From Deltaproteobacteria bacterium Ga0077539 (GTDB lineage Bacteria; Myxococcota_A; Polyangia; Polyangiales; Ga0077539): a stretch of DNA of 64,000 nucleotides. The DNA lies in the NCBI GenBank assembly GCA_001465015.1, contig LNEO01000276.1, forward strand, positions 22,668-86,667, written 5' to 3'. Positions 8,700 through 18,158 of this stretch are shown here, in pieces. Numbering within the stretch: position 1 is the stretch's first letter; each line of letters opens with the position of its first letter. The notes beneath the pieces were generated by a model. The model ran no database searches and was not told the origin of the DNA. It saw only the letters and a list, made by a program, of their open reading frames with translations. Both the position numbers and the translations under genes were made by a program.

Positions 8700-10994
8700 T
8701 CACGCCTCGAGCGCGAGCAGCTCCTTGGTGCGCTGCAGGTTCTTCTCGTACTGCGCGCGCGCCGAGGAGTACTGCACGGGCCAGTCGATCGACGCGTGCC
8801 CCAGGTCCGCCGCGGCGTGCAGCGTCCAGAAGGGGTCAGCCAGGTGCGGGCGCGCGATGGAGCACAGGTCCGCGCGGCCCGCGGCGATGATCGTGTTGAC
8901 GTGGTCGTGCTCGAAGATGTTTCCCACGGCGATCGTCGGAACGCCGAGGTCGTTGCGGATCCGATCGCTGAACGGAACCTGAAACATCCTGCCGTACACC
9001 GGTCGCTCTTCTCTCACGACCTGCCCCGACGAGACGTGGATGATGTCTGCGCCCTCGATCTTGAAGAGCCTCGCGACGTCCGTGGCGAGCTCGGGGGTCA
9101 CGCCGCCCTTGGCCCAGTCGTGCGCGGAGATGCGCACGGACATGGGCTTGTTCGCAGGCCACTCCGCGCGCATCGCGCGAAACACCGCGAGAGGAAAGCG
9201 CATCCGATTCTCGAGCGTTCCGCCGTAGTCATCGTCGCGCTGGTTGGTGAGCGGCGAGATGAAGCTCGAGAGCAGATATCCGTGCGCCGCGTGCAGCTCG
9301 ACCATGTCGAAGCCCGCCTCTTCGGCGCGCCGCGTCGCCGCGACGAACTGCTCGAGCACGCGCTGCATGTCCGCCTCGGTCATGGCGCGAGGCGCCTGCG
9401 AGACGCCCTTGATGTACGGGATGGGCGACGGGGCGACGAGGCCCCAGCCGCCGGACTCGAGCGGCTGGTCCATCCCGTCCCACGCGAGCTTCGTCGCGCC
9501 CTTGCGCCCGGCGTGGCCGAGCTGCGCGGCGATCTTGGCTTTTGATTGCTTGTGTACAAAATCAACGATCCGTCGCCACGCCGCGGTGTGCTCGTCGCGA
9601 TACAGCCCCGTGCATCCTGGGGTGATCCGCGCGTCTGGCGCCACGACGGTCATTTCGGTGAAGAGCAATCCCGCCCCGCCCATCGCGCGGCTTCCGTAAT
9701 GAACGAGGTGAAAGTCGCTCGGCGTCCCCTCGTGCGCCGAGTACATGCACATCGGCGAGACGACGACGCGGTTCGGCACCGTCATGTCGCGCAGTGAAAA
9801 CGGCGTGAACATCGGCGGGACGGGGGCCCCGAGCACGCCGCTCGTGGCCGAGCACCACTTGTCGATCGAGGCGACGTACGCTGGGTCCCTGAGCTTCTGG
9901 TTCTCGTAGCCGACGCGCTGGCTGCCCGTGAGCAGCGAGAAGACAAACTGCTCGGGCTCGAGCTTGGTGTAGCGCTCGATGTCTTCGAACCACGTCATGC
10001 GGTTGCGCGCGGCGCTTTGGAGCTTGAGGGCCTCGACCTCGCGTTCGGCCTGATACTTCGCCAGCCTCGTCGGGACGTCGCCGTCGGTGCTCGTGAGCAC
10101 GCTCACCAGCGAGATCGCGTCCTCCATCGCGAGCTTGGTGCCCGAGCCGATCGAGAAGTGCGCGGTGTGCGCGGCGTCGCCGAGCAAGACCACGTTGTCT
10201 CGAAACCACCGCTCGCACAAAACTCGGTTGAACTTGAGCCACGACGCCGAGCCGCGCAGGTGTTTGGCGTTGGACACGAGCGGGTTGCCGTCGAGCAGCT
10301 CCGCGAAGAGCCCCTCGCAGAAGCGCACGGACTCGTCTTGCTCGAGCGCCTCGAGGCCGGCGGCCTTCCAGGTCTCTTCGGGCGTCTCGACGATGAACGT
10401 CGACATCTCGTCGTCGAATCGATAGGCGTGGAGGTTGAACCATCCCCACTCGGTCTCTTTGAAGGCGAAGGTAAACGCGTCGAGCTTCTTGCGTGTCCCG
10501 AGCCAGATGAAGCGGCAGCGACCTTGGGCGATGCGCGGGTTGAAGTGCTCTTCGTGCGCGGCGCGCGTCATCGAGTGGACGCCGTCAGCGCCGATCACGA
10601 GGTCGTACTCTCGCTCGAAGGCGCCCACCGATTGGATGTGCGTCTGAAAGCGCAGCTCTACCCCGAGCTCGGTCGCGCGGTGTTGAAAGATCTCGAGCAG
10701 CTTCTTTCGACCGATCCCGCAGAACCCGTGGCCGCTCGAGGTGAACTTGCGGCCCTTGAAGTACACGTCGATGTCGTCCCAGTGCCGAAACGATCGCTCG
10801 ATCTCGTCGACCACCTTCGGGTCCTGCGCGCGAAAGCCCCCCATGGTCTTGTCGGAGAACACCACGCCCCATCCGAACGTGTCGTCCGCCTTGTTGCGTT
10901 CGATCACGGTGATCTCCGCGCGGGGATCGGCCTTCTTCATCAAGATCGAGAAGTAGAGGCCCGCGGGGCCTCCTCCAAGACACACGATGCGCAT
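8700..10994 (-). CDS. Fused FAD monooxygenase/OYE reductase, anthraniloyl-CoA (or salicylyl-CoA) monooxygenase type
   Basis: 764 residues in two domains. Residues 1-385 are a PHBH-type flavin monooxygenase: G7-GGPAG for FAD and LLGDAAHTAHFSIGSG at about 270. From about 395 (MFTPFSLRDMTVPNRVVVSPM) to the end is an Old-Yellow-Enzyme reductase with HAAHGYLLSSFISPLTNQR and the SIARPHLADP ending. This fusion is known from 2-aminobenzoyl-CoA monooxygenase/reductase of aerobic anthranilate degradation and is also annotated as bifunctional salicylyl-CoA 5-hydroxylase. Because tryptophan 2,3-dioxygenase lies directly upstream on the same strand, I favour anthraniloyl-CoA as substrate. The CoA ligase, kynureninase and formamidase are not in the window. 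Confidence 0.85.
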   Translation of the reverse strand: MRIVCLGGGPAGLYFSILMKKADPRAEITVIERNKADDTFGWGVVFSDKTMGGFRAQDPKVVDEIERSFRHWDDIDVYFKGRKFTSSGHGFCGIGRKKLLEIFQHRATELGVELRFQTHIQSVGAFEREYDLVIGADGVHSMTRAAHEEHFNPRIAQGRCRFIWLGTRKKLDAFTFAFKETEWGWFNLHAYRFDDEMSTFIVETPEETWKAAGLEALEQDESVRFCEGLFAELLDGNPLVSNAKHLRGSASWLKFNRVLCERWFRDNVVLLGDAAHTAHFSIGSGTKLAMEDAISLVSVLTSTDGDVPTRLAKYQAEREVEALKLQSAARNRMTWFEDIERYTKLEPEQFVFSLLTGSQRVGYENQKLRDPAYVASIDKWCSATSGVLGAPVPPMFTPFSLRDMTVPNRVVVSPMCMYSAHEGTPSDFHLVHYGSRAMGGAGLLFTEMTVVAPDARITPGCTGLYRDEHTAAWRRIVDFVHKQSKAKIAAQLGHAGRKGATKLAWDGMDQPLESGGWGLVAPSPIPYIKGVSQAPRAMTEADMQRVLEQFVAATRRAEEAGFDMVELHAAHGYLLSSFISPLTNQRDDDYGGTLENRMRFPLAVFRAMRAEWPANKPMSVRISAHDWAKGGVTPELATDVARLFKIEGADIIHVSSGQVVREERPVYGRMFQVPFSDRIRNDLGVPTIAVGNIFEHDHVNTIIAAGRADLCSIARPHLADPFWTLHAAADLGHASIDWPVQYSSARAQYEKNLQRTKELLALEA

Positions 10995-11064
10995 CGTCGC
11001 TCTCTCGCCCTGTGGGCTGTTCAGTGAATGACCGTGGGGAGGCTATCGGGGGACTGATGTTTGA

Positions 11065-12183
<1,119 letters not shown>

Positions 12184-12261
12184 GGCGCGAGTGTGCCGAT
12201 CGTTGTTTGACGAGCACAAGCACAAGCGGCGCTCGATCGCGGGCGCAGCGCGTCAATGCGT

Positions 12262-12293
12262 CGCGGGTTGACGCAGCCCATGCGTGACCCGCG
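12262..12293 (-). terminator. GC-rich hairpin between the VWA-like lipoprotein gene and kynA
   Basis: Arms CGCGGGT (12262-12268) and ACCCGCG (12287-12293) pair, with an inner ACGCA/TGCGT stem separated by a 1-2-nt bulge and a gccca loop. It lies 36 nt after the minus-strand lipoprotein stop and about 80 nt before kynA, so it can end the first transcript or act as a leader element of kynA. No T-run follows. Confidence 0.45.
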
Positions 12294-12329
12294 CCGATCC
12301 CTCTCGCGCTGCGGGCCTCGGCTTCGCGC

Positions 12330-13739
12330 TTAGATCCCGCGCAGCGCGCGGACGCGAGCGACGACCGGGTCGAAGGTCGTCATGTTCCACATGCGTCCGA
12401 CCAGGACGACGTCGCTATCGGGCTGTCCCATGTCCGTCGCCATGCGTCGAAGCTGCAGCACAGACGTGTCGGCCGTCATCGTGGCTCCCGCCCACAGATA
12501 CAGAATGCTGATGCCCTCGCGCGTCCGCAGGATCGGACGGAGCGTGCTCCAACGCGCAGGCGCAGGCGTGATCATGCTTGTATACGGCATCGAGTCCGCG
12601 CCGGTCATCGGATCGGGGCCGAGGTGCACGGGGCTATCGGTCACGACGATCACGATCTTTTGTGCGCCCGCGCGCCAGCATCCGCCCGCTTGTCGGCCAG
12701 CCGAGCACATGAGCGGCATGGTGATTCGCGGGTGAATCGGCTCTCCTGCGAGCACTGCGAGCGCTTCGAGCGTCGCTTCTGCAAAGTCACCGCCGCCGAA
12801 GTTCGGTCGCATCGTCAGCCTGGCCTCGATCGCCATCGGGTCTGTGATCGGCTCGACGCCGCCCTGAAACGGCCGATCCGTCCCAGCACTGAAGTCGAAA
12901 TCAGCGAAGTACGACACCCCGACGTTGGTGTTGGGCTGCGCGAGCAGCGGCGTGACGAGCCGCGACATCATCGTCGCGAGGTTGCCGGTCGCCGTGGAGT
13001 ATACAGGGCTGATCGATCCCGCTGTCTCGAGCAGGATCGTGATGTCCGCGGGCGGATTGGGCCGACACGGCTCGGCGATCTCGGTGAGCGCGCACATCGC
13101 AGAGCAGCGAAGGAGCCGCGACTCTCCTGCACCGCAGCCCGCGGACGTGCGCCGGGTGCTTCCCGGGACGCAGTCGCCCATCTCGCCGGTGCACGCGGCC
13201 ATTTCGTACTGGCATCGATCGTTGCAGCGCGCCGTTCGCGTTCCACACATGCCGCACGGGAGCATGGCGGTGGTGCCCGCGACGCAGACACCTTGGTTCG
13301 TGCACGCGCCGTACTCCCAGAAGCGCATCGCGTTGCAGAAGCGCTCGGTCGTTCCGCAGCGGCCACAGGACACCATCTCGATGGCTCCAGGACGCATGCA
13401 CGCCTCCGACGGGACATCCGGAACGACGTCTGGCATCGACGGCCGATCCGAGACCACGTCGATCGGAGGCGTCGGCGTGTCCATCATCGGTACGTCGATG
13501 GGCGGAACCGGCACGTCCATCGGCGGGACCGGCACGTCGTCAGGCGGGACCGGAACGTCGGTGGGGTCGACGACATCGGGAACAACGGTGTCCGGCGCGA
13601 CGTCGGGCGACGACTGATCAGCCATCGACGCCGAATCGGGGTTTCCCGTGTCCGTCGAGCCGTCGGGCGAAGTTGTGCTTCCGCACGCAACGGTGGTCAG
13701 CGCGAGGGCAACGACCCAAAGTGATGATCGAGTCTTCAT
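12330..13739 (-). CDS. Cys-rich lipoprotein with VWA-like C-terminal domain
   Basis: 469 residues; ATG with GGAG 4-7 nt upstream. Lipobox TTVAC (Cys19), then a Pro/Asp/Val linker (VPVPPDDVPVPPMDV type) to about residue 110. Three Cys-rich modules follow (CGRCGTTERFC, CGMCGTRTARC, CGAGESRLLRC), each spaced by tryptophan/tyrosine-containing stretches. The last 230 residues look like a von Willebrand A fold (ADITILLETAGSIS, KIVIVVTDSP), but the metal-site motif DxSxS is replaced by E-T-A-G-S, so metal-dependent adhesion may be lost. A surface protein of unknown ligand. Transcribed divergently from the next gene. Confidence 0.7.
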   Translation of the reverse strand: MKTRSSLWVVALALTTVACGSTTSPDGSTDTGNPDSASMADQSSPDVAPDTVVPDVVDPTDVPVPPDDVPVPPMDVPVPPIDVPMMDTPTPPIDVVSDRPSMPDVVPDVPSEACMRPGAIEMVSCGRCGTTERFCNAMRFWEYGACTNQGVCVAGTTAMLPCGMCGTRTARCNDRCQYEMAACTGEMGDCVPGSTRRTSAGCGAGESRLLRCSAMCALTEIAEPCRPNPPADITILLETAGSISPVYSTATGNLATMMSRLVTPLLAQPNTNVGVSYFADFDFSAGTDRPFQGGVEPITDPMAIEARLTMRPNFGGGDFAEATLEALAVLAGEPIHPRITMPLMCSAGRQAGGCWRAGAQKIVIVVTDSPVHLGPDPMTGADSMPYTSMITPAPARWSTLRPILRTREGISILYLWAGATMTADTSVLQLRRMATDMGQPDSDVVLVGRMWNMTTFDPVVARVRALRGI

Positions 13740-13948
13740 ACTCCGATCATCGTACTTCAACGTCCGAGACTCGTCGCGTTCTCGACGACGTGCGCGTTGA
13801 CAGTTTGTCCTCTGCGCTCGGGGACTGCCCTGACAACTCGACATGCGCCGCGCGGGCGGGGCCTTCGTCGTCTGGCGAAAGCGACGAATTTGCTGCAATT
13901 CTACGGCTCGATCGCGTCGGCACGGGCGCTGCTTAGCGTCCGTCCACG

Positions 13949-14434
13949 ATGCGAACTCCCTCTGCGATCCCTCCGACCACCCTCCGACACCTCTCGCGAG
14001 TCACGCCGTTCACGCTCGCTGCGCTGCTCCTGGTGAGCCACGAAGCTGCAGCGCAGGGCGCTCCCGTATCACCCGATCGCGCGCCGATCGCGCAAGAGCA
14101 GTCATTTACGATCGAGCTCACCGCCCTCGCGTCCCCGTCGAGCGAGCGGCCCGACTGGTCGCAGCGCGTCGCGCTGGTCACCAACAGCCAGGGAGTGCTG
14201 CGCTTCTCGAGCCCGTCGGGCTCAGTCATCGACGCGAGCATCAACGTTCGCGCCGCGCGCGAGAGCGATCGGGTGTTGGTCGAGATCGAGCTGCGCGAAG
14301 AGCGCACGGATCGCAACGGACGAACATCCCGTCAGACGCGGCACGTCCTGCTCGTGCGCCGCGGCGAGACGCAGTCGCTCGGAGGCGCGTGGCCCGACGG
14401 CGCGCAACGCGTCCTGCGCGTCACTGTTCGCTGA
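13949..14434 (+). CDS. Small secreted protein, unknown function
   Basis: 161 residues. A signal peptide (TPFTLAALLLVSHEAAAQ, likely cut after AAA or AAQ) precedes a beta-rich domain with alternating charged and hydrophobic residues (RVLVEIELREERTD, RHVLLVRRGET). No family recognised. The 209-nt gap to the divergent VWA-like lipoprotein gene probably holds both promoters. Coding is supported by strong GC bias at third positions and by a coherent signal peptide. Confidence 0.6.
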   Translation: MRTPSAIPPTTLRHLSRVTPFTLAALLLVSHEAAAQGAPVSPDRAPIAQEQSFTIELTALASPSSERPDWSQRVALVTNSQGVLRFSSPSGSVIDASINVRAARESDRVLVEIELREERTDRNGRTSRQTRHVLLVRRGETQSLGGAWPDGAQRVLRVTVR

Positions 14435-14521
14435 GCTCCGTCCGGCAAACGGACCGGCTGTTCAGCGTCGACATCGCGCGATCGGAGCGCGCCACCCGAA
14501 GTCCGCGTAGACTCTCTCGCC

Positions 14522-15424
14522 ATGTCCGACGAATCCTCCAACGAGCAGCTCGATCGCGCGCTGTATCGAGGTTGGCTCGCGCTCGTGCTCGCGCTTCCGC
14601 TGCTCGCGCACGGGTTCGGCGCGCTCGTGGCGTGGCGCTTCGGGCTGCGCACGAGCGCGTTCGTGCCGGGGACCGTCGCGGGTGTGATCGGCGTCGCAGC
14701 GTCTCTCGTGGTCGCCTCGAGCCCGGTGGTTCGAAAGACGCTCTCGCGCGCGGCGCTCGTGGTGGGCGCGGTCTGCTCGGTCGCGCTCTTCGCGACGCTC
14801 CTCGCGCCGGGGCAGGACGACGTACACCGATGGCTGAAGCTCGGACCGTTCTGGCTGCACGCCTCGTCCGCGCTCACTCCGTGGATTCTCTGGGCGGCAG
14901 CGACGCTTCTTTCTCGCCGCGACGCCACGGCGTACGGAGCGTTCGCGCTGCTCGTCGTCGCTCAATCGGCGCACTATTTTCAGCCCGATACCGCGCAAGC
15001 CTGGGCGCTCACCGCGGGCGCATCGATGCTGCTCTATGTGTCGCGGATCATCGCGCCGCTGCGCTACGGGGCGATCGCGGTCATGGGGGCGTTCGCGCTC
15101 GCGACCTCGACGCGCCCTGTGAGGCTCGATCCTGTGCCCGAAGTCGAGGGAGTGCTCTCGCTCGCAGAGTCCTTGGGCTCAGCGTGGTGGGTCGGGGCGG
15201 TGCTGTGCGTCGCGGGGTTTCCGTTCGTGCTCGGAAGTTGGGCGCCGGCGCGGCTGCGCTCGCCGACGGTGAGCGCGCTCGCTGCGTACGCCGGTGCGCT
15301 CGCGCTCTCGGCGTTCTCTGGGGACTATCCGGTGCCTTGGCTCGGCGCTGGCGCGGGGCACATGCTCGGGGCGTACGCGATGGTCGCGCTCGCGCTCTCG
15401 AAGGCGCGCGCGGACGAAGAGTGA
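14522..15424 (+). CDS. Polytopic membrane protein, divergent SEDS (FtsW/RodA)-like
   Basis: 300 residues with about eight hydrophobic segments and no signal peptide. It is not obviously annotated by a standard motif, but the order of segments echoes FtsW/RodA: HRWLKLGPFWLHASS resembles the RW-LGPF--QPSE region, AHYFQPDTAQAWAL the LQPD-GTA helix, VEGVLSLAESLGSAWWVGAVL the F--IAEELG helix, and YPVPWLGAGAGHMLGAYAMV the LPF-S-GGS end. SEDS proteins are usually 370-400 residues with ten helices, so this would be a shortened, probably non-canonical member. The resemblance is mine and needs a profile search. Neighbouring kinases may be unrelated. Confidence 0.55.
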   Translation: MSDESSNEQLDRALYRGWLALVLALPLLAHGFGALVAWRFGLRTSAFVPGTVAGVIGVAASLVVASSPVVRKTLSRAALVVGAVCSVALFATLLAPGQDDVHRWLKLGPFWLHASSALTPWILWAAATLLSRRDATAYGAFALLVVAQSAHYFQPDTAQAWALTAGASMLLYVSRIIAPLRYGAIAVMGAFALATSTRPVRLDPVPEVEGVLSLAESLGSAWWVGAVLCVAGFPFVLGSWAPARLRSPTVSALAAYAGALALSAFSGDYPVPWLGAGAGHMLGAYAMVALALSKARADEE

Positions 15425-15663
15425 GGGGCAGCCAGGTTGTGCGCGAGCGAGCCTGCCGTCGCTGCGCTCACCGATGGTTCGACTCGAGGACGTCCGTCGC
15501 GGTGGCCGGTTGGCGACAGCGTCGCACATCGACGAAGAACGCCCCCTCGCAGGCGATTTTTCATTGAATCGAAACCGATCGCCCAAAATGCTCAACGATG
15601 CGCGCCTGGTCGAGCGCCTCGGGGGTGTTGAGTTCTTTCGTCGCGTCTTCGACACTCGGTTCG

Positions 15664-17118
15664 ATGCAGCGTGACTCGCAGCAAGCCTCGACCGTGAAAC
15701 TCTCGGCGCGCAAGACCGACGCGACGAGCGGGGACGCGACCGTCGAATCGCCTGCGCCCAACTTCGATGAGCCGACGGTCCAGCCGCGGACCGACGCAGC
15801 GAGCGCGGTGACCGACGATGATCCTCTCGTCGGCGTCGTGGTGGACGGTCGCTATCGCGTGATTTCGAAGCTCGGACAGGGCGGCATGGGTGCCGTCTAT
15901 CGCGTCGAGCACACGGGCCTGAGGAAGGTCTACGCGCTCAAGGTGATGCGCTTGCAGAGCAGCGACCCCGAGAGCGTCGCGCGCTTCGAGCGCGAGGCGC
16001 TCGCGTCGGCGCACCTCGAACACAAGAACATCGCGCGCTGCATCGACGTGGGCGAGCTGAAGGACGGCGGTGGTCGCTACCTGGTGATGGAGCTGGTCGA
16101 CGGCGAGGCGCTCTCGAGTCTCGTCGCGCGCGAAGGCGCGGTCGCCCCTGCGCAGGCGTTGGCGATTCTCGCGCAGGTGGCGAGCGCGCTGACGTGCGCG
16201 CACGGCAAGGACATCGTCCACCGAGACCTCAAGCCCGACAACATCATCGTGGGTCGGGACGGGACCGTGAAGCTCATCGACTTTGGCATCGCGCGCGCGC
16301 GATCGCAGTCGCTCGGCGGCGGCGGCACCGCGCTCACCAAAGCAGGCACCATGCTCGGAACGCCCGCGTACATGTCCCCTGAACAGGTCGTCGGACAGGC
16401 GGTCGACGCGCGCGCCGATCAGTACGCGTTCGGAGTGATCTCCTTCGAGCTGTTCACGGGAAAGCCCCCGTTCGAGGCGGACGATCCGCTCGCGCTCGTG
16501 TTCAAGCACGTGGGCGAGGATGTTCCTCGCGCCAGCCAGAGGGAGCCTCGGCTGCCGGTCGCGATCGACGCGGTGTTCGATCGGGTCCTCGCCAAGACTC
16601 CTGCCGGGCGCTTCGGAACTGTGCAGCAGGCGTACGACGCGCTCGCGGGCGCGTTTTCGCGGCCATCGTCGGCGGCTCTACCGTTGGCGGTCGCGGCGAC
16701 GATTCCTGCCCCGGCCAATGCGCAGGCTCCGCTCGCGAGCCAACGCTTCACCGCGCCCGCTGCGCCGGCGTTCGCAGCGGCTCCCATCGCGAGCCAGCAC
16801 TTTACCGCCGCGAGTCCGGCTCGATCGGACGGCCGCCGTTCGCTGGTCCTGCTCGCGGCGCTCCTCGGGTTGCTCGCGACGGGCGCCGCCGCGATCTGGG
16901 CCAAGGGCCGCGCGGCCGACGGCCCGCTTTCATCGATCGAGAACGCCCCGTCGAGCGGCTCCGAGCAGCGGTCGGCCCAGGATCTCGACCGTGACCGTGA
17001 CCGTGACCGCGACCGTGACCGTGACCGCGGCCGCGAGGACGACCGTGACCGCGATCGCGAGCGTCGCGGGCGAGAAAAGCACAAGAATCGGGGTCCGCGC
17101 GGGTGGATTCCGTTCTGA
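15664..17118 (+). CDS. Membrane-anchored Ser/Thr protein kinase with Asp-Arg repeat tail
   Basis: 484 residues from the ATG at 15664; an earlier ATG at 15598 would add 22 residues of lower GC3 and neither has a clear ribosome site. A PknB-type kinase domain follows a 60-residue disordered start: LGQGGMGAVY, ALKVM, VHRDLKPDN, DFGIA, GTPAYMSPEQ are all intact, so it should be active. An Ala/Pro linker with two ASQ(R/H)FTA copies leads to one membrane helix (SLVLLAALLGLLATGAAAIW). The outer tail is a mixed-charge DRDR repeat coded by tandem gaccgt hexamers (about 16988-17060) ending in basic KHKNRGPRG. It is followed at 48 nt by another kinase gene. Confidence 0.88.
   Translation: MQRDSQQASTVKLSARKTDATSGDATVESPAPNFDEPTVQPRTDAASAVTDDDPLVGVVVDGRYRVISKLGQGGMGAVYRVEHTGLRKVYALKVMRLQSSDPESVARFEREALASAHLEHKNIARCIDVGELKDGGGRYLVMELVDGEALSSLVAREGAVAPAQALAILAQVASALTCAHGKDIVHRDLKPDNIIVGRDGTVKLIDFGIARARSQSLGGGGTALTKAGTMLGTPAYMSPEQVVGQAVDARADQYAFGVISFELFTGKPPFEADDPLALVFKHVGEDVPRASQREPRLPVAIDAVFDRVLAKTPAGRFGTVQQAYDALAGAFSRPSSAALPLAVAATIPAPANAQAPLASQRFTAPAAPAFAAAPIASQHFTAASPARSDGRRSLVLLAALLGLLATGAAAIWAKGRAADGPLSSIENAPSSGSEQRSAQDLDRDRDRDRDRDRDRGREDDRDRDRERRGREKHKNRGPRGWIPF
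16985..17066 (+). repeat. Tandem hexamer (gaccgt/gaccgc) coding an Asp-Arg repeat
   Basis: About eleven copies of a 6-nt unit with C/T variation at the last base, in frame, giving alternating Asp-Arg in the exported tail of the kinase. Copy number could vary by slippage without frame loss because the unit is two codons. Confidence 0.8.
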
Positions 17119-17166
17119 TCCGTGCGATACGAAGGAACGCCGCACGCAGAGGCGGTCCTGATTGAA

Positions 17167-18090
17167 ATGACGCACACTAAATCGAGTGACCTTCAGTCCC
17201 GCGTCGGCACAGTCATCGCGGATCGCTACCGGCTCCAAAAGCTCCTCGGCGAGGGCGGGATCGGCGCGGTCTACCTCGCCGAGTCGCTCGCGGACCGAAG
17301 CCGCGTCGCCGTGAAGCTCTTGCGCAGCGAGTACACGTCGGACCACGAGGTGCTCGCGCGCTTCGACCGCGAGGCGCGCGTGATGACCGCGCTCGTGCAC
17401 GAGCACATCGTGCGGGCGTGGGAGTTCGGGCGTCTGCCGAACGGTGACGTCGCGCTGGTGATGGAGCTCGTCGACGGCGAGTCGCTCCGAGCTGTGTACG
17501 GACACACGCGACCGTTGCATCCCATCGTCGCGCTCGAGGTCGCGCGCCAGCTCGGCGGGGCGCTCGCGCACGCGCACGCGCAGGGGGTCGTGCACAGAGA
17601 CCTCAAGCCCGAGAACATCATGGTTCGAAGGCAGCCCGACGGCTCGCCCTTCATCAAGGTTCTCGACTTCGGCATGGCGCGGCTCTTGTTTGGCCAGGGC
17701 ACGCCGCTGACCGCCAAGGGAGCGGTGTTCGGAACACCCGAGTACATGCCGCCCGAGCAGGCGACGGGGCGCCCGGTCAACGCGCAGGCCGATCAGTACG
17801 CCTTCGGCGTGATCGTCTTCGAGATGCTCTCGGGAAAGCGTCCGTTCAAGGCCAACACTCCGCTGGAGATGTTGCAGATGCAAATCCGCCAGCCGCCGCC
17901 GATGCTCACCGAGCTCGACCCGTCGATTCCGCCAGGCGTCGCGCAGGCGGTGTACCGGATGATGGCCAAGCGACCAGAAGATCGCTTCGAGGACATCGCC
18001 GTGGCGGCGACGACCTTGTTGAACACCGCGTGGCCGACGTTGAGGCAGAGCTTTCCGGGGCTTCCGCCGACGCCTGCGCCGGTTCGCTGA
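17167..18090 (+). CDS. Soluble Ser/Thr protein kinase
   Basis: 307 residues from the ATG at 17167 (a GTG at 17122 is possible). Nearly the whole protein is a kinase domain: G28-E-G-G-I-G nucleotide loop, VAVK with Lys50, VHRDLKPENIMV, LDFGMA and GTPEYMPPEQ. There is no transmembrane segment, unlike the kinase immediately upstream, so the pair could be a membrane sensor kinase with a cytosolic partner. The short Pro-rich C-terminus ends the protein just after the domain. Substrates unknown. Confidence 0.88.
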   Translation: MTHTKSSDLQSRVGTVIADRYRLQKLLGEGGIGAVYLAESLADRSRVAVKLLRSEYTSDHEVLARFDREARVMTALVHEHIVRAWEFGRLPNGDVALVMELVDGESLRAVYGHTRPLHPIVALEVARQLGGALAHAHAQGVVHRDLKPENIMVRRQPDGSPFIKVLDFGMARLLFGQGTPLTAKGAVFGTPEYMPPEQATGRPVNAQADQYAFGVIVFEMLSGKRPFKANTPLEMLQMQIRQPPPMLTELDPSIPPGVAQAVYRMMAKRPEDRFEDIAVAATTLLNTAWPTLRQSFPGLPPTPAPVR

Positions 18091-18158
18091 CGGCCCAACG
18101 AGGCCCTGATTGTCCGCTTCATCGTGTACGATCCCCCGTGAGGAGCTTTGATCTACCG

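Noticed and set aside
8700..10994. Naming the fused enzyme salicylyl-CoA 5-hydroxylase outright
   Set aside because: The same fusion occurs in anthraniloyl-CoA monooxygenase, and the kynA neighbour favours that; substrate cannot be fixed by sequence alone.
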